64,000 nucleotides of DNA. It comes from Xanthomonas sp. AM6. GTDB taxonomy: Bacteria > Pseudomonadota > Gammaproteobacteria > Xanthomonadales > Xanthomonadaceae. Position 1 is the first letter of the stretch; the number at the start of each line of letters is the position of its first letter. Position numbers and translations under genes: made by a program. This document shows positions 61,575 to 64,000 of the stretch, piece by piece. The notes under the pieces were generated by a model. The model did no database searches and was not told the origin of the DNA. It worked only from the letters and a program-made list of their open reading frames with translations. The DNA is taken from positions 3,746,501 to 3,810,500 of the forward strand of contig NZ_CP106869.1 of NCBI RefSeq assembly GCF_025665335.1, written 5' to 3'.

Positions 61575-62456
61575 ATGCTCATCCGCCTCGGCTACGAGAT
61601 CCGCTACCGCTTCCTGCAACCGACCCCGGTGCTGGCCATGCTCGACATCCACGACAGCCGCCGCACCGACATCGTCGTCGCCACCGCGCTGCAGACCGAG
61701 CCGGCAGTGCCGCTGCGCGGCTACCGCGACCAGTTCGGCAACAGCTGCACGCGCATGCTGGCCCCGGCCGGGCTGCTGACCCTGCGCGCCGACGCGGTGG
61801 TGCGCGACAGCGGCCTGCCCGACCAGTTCCGCTACGACGCGCCGCAGACGCCGGTGGAGCACCTGCCCGACGACACCCTGCTGTACCTGCTCGGCAGCCG
61901 CTACTGCGAGACCGACCTGCTCAGCGGCATGGCCTGGGACCTGTTCGGCAGCGCGCCGACCGGTTGGGCGCGGGTGCAGGCGATCTGCGACTACGTGCAT
62001 GCGCAGATCGAATTCGGCTACGAACACGCGCGGCCGACCAAGAGCGCGGCGCAGGCGCTGCAGGAAGGGCGCGGCGTGTGCCGCGACTTCGCCCACGCGG
62101 CGATCGCGCTGTGCCGCTGCATGAACATCCCGGCGCGCTACTGCACCGGCTACCTGGGCGACATCGGCGTGCCCGCCTCGGCCGCGCCGATGGACTTCTC
62201 CGGCTGGTTCGAGGCGTTCCTGGACGGGCAGTGGTACACCTTCGACGCGCGCCACAACCTGCCGCGCATCGGCCGGGTGCTGATCGCGCGCGGCCGCGAC
62301 GCCGCCGACGTGGCGATCAGCAACACCTTCGGCTACAACACGCTGGAAGCGTTCGTGGTGTGGACCGAGGAGACCGACCAGGCGCGACTGGATCCGCGAC
62401 CGGCCCCCGCCGGCACCGGCGCCGCTGCGCTGCGCACCGAAGGGCTCTATCTCTAG
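61575..62456 (+). CDS. Transglutaminase-like (TGc) family protein
   Basis: 293 aa from ATG 61575 (MLIRLGYEIRYRFLQPTPVL). N-terminal beta domain (about 1-125), then the papain-like core with catalytic Cys169 in EGRGVCRDFAHAAIALCRCM and the Asp in WYTFDARHNLPRIGRVLIAR. Where many TGc proteins have the catalytic His (in an FHAW-type motif), this reads DFSGWFEAF, so Ser replaces His; His227 of DARHN may substitute. It probably acts as a peptidase-like enzyme, but activity is uncertain. It lies 74 bp after the amidohydrolase gene. Confidence 0.85.
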   Translation: MLIRLGYEIRYRFLQPTPVLAMLDIHDSRRTDIVVATALQTEPAVPLRGYRDQFGNSCTRMLAPAGLLTLRADAVVRDSGLPDQFRYDAPQTPVEHLPDDTLLYLLGSRYCETDLLSGMAWDLFGSAPTGWARVQAICDYVHAQIEFGYEHARPTKSAAQALQEGRGVCRDFAHAAIALCRCMNIPARYCTGYLGDIGVPASAAPMDFSGWFEAFLDGQWYTFDARHNLPRIGRVLIARGRDAADVAISNTFGYNTLEAFVVWTEETDQARLDPRPAPAGTGAAALRTEGLYL

Positions 62457-62470
62457 GGTTGGCAGGCGTC

Positions 62471-62493
62471 GCGGGAGGGACTGCGGTCCCGAC
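62471..62493 (+). repeat. REP-like element of the GGGAGGGACT type
   Basis: GGGAGGGACTGCGGTCCCGA between the convergent transglutaminase-like and pip genes. The core pairs GGGAC with GTCCC; related to the second REP-like palindrome near 38490. Confidence 0.5.
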
Positions 62494-62565
62494 TGCAGCG
62501 CACTGGCCCCGCAACGCCGCGCCGCAGACGGAAAACGCGTCCGGCTTGGGCCGGCGCGTCCCGTA

Positions 62566-62591
62566 CCGCGTGCCGCACGGGCGGCACGCGG
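62566..62591 (-). terminator. Perfect 11-bp hairpin after pip
   Basis: CCGCGTGCCGC (62566-62576) and GCGGCACGCGG (62581-62591) enclose a 4-nt loop, 9 nt beyond the pip stop. No T tract on either strand, so it may be a Rho-assisted or bidirectional 3'-end structure between convergent genes. Confidence 0.45.
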
Positions 62592-62600
62592 CGCGCTGCA

Positions 62601-63542
62601 TCAGGCAAAGGCGTCGGTGGCGCGGACCAGGGCGTCGACGTTTTCCGCCTCGAACGCGGAATGGCCGGCGCTCGGCGTGATCTCCAGCTTGGCCTTCGGC
62701 CAGGCCTTGTGCAGGTCCCAGGCGCTCTGCACCGGGCAGACCACGTCGTAGCGGCCCTGCACGATCACCCCGGGGATGTCGGCGATCCTGCCGGCGTCGC
62801 GCAGCAACTGGTCTTCCACCTCGAAGAAGCCGCCGTTGACGAAGTAGTGGTTCTCGATGCGCGCGAACGCCAGCGCGAACTGCGCGTCCTCGTGGCCGCT
62901 GACGAAGTCCGCGTCCACGTGCAGGAAGCTGGTGGCGCCTTCCCACACGCTCCAGGCGCGGGCGGCGGCCAGGCGCGTGGCCTCGTCGTCGCTGGTGAGG
63001 CGGCGATGGAACGCGGAGATCAGGTCGGCGCGTTCCTCCGGCGGGATCGCGGCGACGTAGTGCTCCCACGCATCCGGGAACAGCCGGCTGGCGCCTTCCT
63101 GGTAGAACCATTCCAGTTCCCAGCGGCGCAGCAGGAAGATGCCGCGCAGCACCAGCTCGGTCACGCGCTGCGGATGCGTCTGCGCATACGCCAGCGCCAG
63201 GGTCGAGCCCCAGCTGCCGCCGAACACCTGCCAGCGCTCGATGCCCAGTTTCTCGCGCAGCTTCTCGATATCGGCCACCAGGTCCCAGGTGGTGTTGTCG
63301 ACCAGGTCCGCATGCGGCGTGGAGCGGCCCGAGCCGCGCTGGTCGAACAGCACGATGCGGTACTTGGCCGGATCGTGGAAGCGCCGCATCTTGGCGTTGT
63401 AGCCGCCACCCGGCCCGCCGTGCAGCAGCACCACCGGCTTGCCCTGCGGGTTGCCGCACTGCTCGTAGTGCAGCGTATGGCGCGCGTCCACCGGCAACGT
63501 GCCGCTGTCGAACGGTTCGATCTCGGGATATAGCGTGCGCAT
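62601..63542 (-). CDS. pip: Proline iminopeptidase
   Basis: Removes N-terminal proline from peptides; alpha/beta hydrolase, peptidase S33. It is 313 aa, opening MRTLYPEIEPFDSGTLPVDA. Oxyanion region LLHGGPGGGYNAKM (about 37-50), DQRGSGRST, nucleophile Ser in VFGGSWGSTLALAYA (about 108-122), acid in GRYDVVCPV and His in SAGHSAF. Cytoplasmic, no signal peptide. Xanthomonad Pip enzymes are classical members of this family. Confidence 0.96.
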   Translation of the reverse strand: MRTLYPEIEPFDSGTLPVDARHTLHYEQCGNPQGKPVVLLHGGPGGGYNAKMRRFHDPAKYRIVLFDQRGSGRSTPHADLVDNTTWDLVADIEKLREKLGIERWQVFGGSWGSTLALAYAQTHPQRVTELVLRGIFLLRRWELEWFYQEGASRLFPDAWEHYVAAIPPEERADLISAFHRRLTSDDEATRLAAARAWSVWEGATSFLHVDADFVSGHEDAQFALAFARIENHYFVNGGFFEVEDQLLRDAGRIADIPGVIVQGRYDVVCPVQSAWDLHKAWPKAKLEITPSAGHSAFEAENVDALVRATDAFA

Positions 63543-63649
63543 GGCGGCTCCTGCGGAAAAACGCGATTTTAGCGGGGAAGGCCCGGCCCTGCCGCGTTGA
63601 CCGCGGCCGCCGGCGAATGCCACCGCGGATACGAACGCGTGCGTTCGCT

Positions 63650-64000
63650 TCAACCGGCCGGCCGGCGCCCCAGCGTGACCCGGTCGCGCGCTTCCAGGTC
63701 CTGGTGGGTCGCCACGTCGCCGAAGCCCGCCGCCGCCAGCAGCGCGCGCACGGCGGCGCCCTGGTCCCAGCCGTGCTCCAGCAGCAGCCAGCCGCCCGGC
63801 AGCAGGTGCGCCGGGGCGGCGGCGGCGATCCGGCGGATGTCGTCCAGCCCGTCGGCGCCGGAAGCCAGGGCGCTGGCCGGTTCGTAGCGCAGGTCGCCCT
63901 GGGCCAGGTGCGGGTCGCCGGCGGCGATGTAGGGCGGGTTGCTGGCGATCAGGTCGAAGCGTTGCCCGGCCAGCGGCGCCAGCCAGGAGCCATGGGCGAA
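63650..64000 (-). CDS. prmC: Peptide chain release factor N5-glutamine methyltransferase, 5' part outside window
   Basis: Methylates the GGQ glutamine of RF1 and RF2. 116 C-terminal codons are present. The substrate-binding NPPY motif is visible ([11 protein letters not shown], about 63919-63951), then [20 protein letters not shown]-like text ([14 protein letters not shown]) and the end [16 protein letters not shown]. The N-terminal domain and SAM motif lie beyond 64000. It is transcribed toward pip, with 107 bp between. Confidence 0.93.
   Translation of the reverse strand, partial: FAHGSWLAPLAGQRFDLIASNPPYIAAGDPHLAQGDLRYEPASALASGADGLDDIRRIAAAAPAHLLPGGWLLLEHGWDQGAAVRALLAAAGFGDVATHQDLEARDRVTLGRRPAG

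Overview
The window is about 64 kb of GC-rich chromosome from a gammaproteobacterium of the Xanthomonadaceae, most probably a Xanthomonas. The evidence is the ribosomal/RNA polymerase gene order, a bacterial O-GlcNAc-transferase homologue next to prfA and hemA whose key residues fall at the numbers I recall for the X. campestris enzyme, and REP-type intergenic palindromes that begin GTAG/GTGG. It reads as ordinary core chromosome: I see no prophage, insertion sequence, integrase or CRISPR array. The species cannot be fixed from the sequence alone.

Region 1 (1-23,907, all minus strand) is the translation and transcription machinery. Read in the direction of transcription (right to left), it starts with a tRNA operon (Tyr-Gly-Thr), then tufB, tRNA-Trp, secE, nusG, rplK, rplA, rplJ, rplL, rpoB, rpoC. 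Next come the str operon (rpsL, rpsG, fusA, tufA) and the head of the S10 operon (rpsJ, rplC, rplD, rplW, rplB, rpsS, rplV, rpsC, rplP), with rplP cut by the window edge. Good sigma-70 promoters are visible before the tRNA operon, rplK (extended -10), rpsL and rpsJ. The rpsL and rpsJ promoters are near twins, including their first transcribed bases.

Region 2 (24,074-33,508) is the conserved hemA cluster: ychF, pth, rplY, prs, tRNA-Gln, ispE, lolB and a TPR protein on the minus strand, diverging from hemA-prfA on the plus strand. Many genes overlap by ATGA or GTGA, which suggests translational coupling.

Region 3 (33,558-47,736) is mixed housekeeping and accessory: the O-GlcNAc-transferase homologue, an antibiotic-monooxygenase-like protein, moaB, an HTH regulator overlapping a polyphosphate kinase 2, a minus-strand trio (YihY-family membrane protein, TlpA-type thioredoxin lipoprotein, acylphosphatase), wrbA-like and DUF2069 genes, a single-domain asparaginase-like protein, a YbaK deacylase, a secreted subtilase with its own terminator, ilvE, sufT and a small membrane protein.

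Region 4 (47,841-53,178) is a transhydrogenase locus in two pieces. pntB, an extra multi-spanning membrane protein and pntAB are separated from pntAA by about 2 kb that holds an oppositely oriented sigma factor / single-TM protein / DUF3106 operon.

Region 5 (53,360-64,000) has two tandem DUF1631 paralogues, a YdjA-type nitroreductase overlapping a small 5'-3' exonuclease, a Nudix hydrolase overlapping an N-formylglutamate amidohydrolase, a transglutaminase-like protein, proline iminopeptidase and the 3' end of prmC.

Two families of short palindromes punctuate the intergenic gaps: a GGGATTCGGGATTGGGG family, mostly just after stop codons in the first 40 kb, and GTAG-headed REP elements from 38 kb onward.
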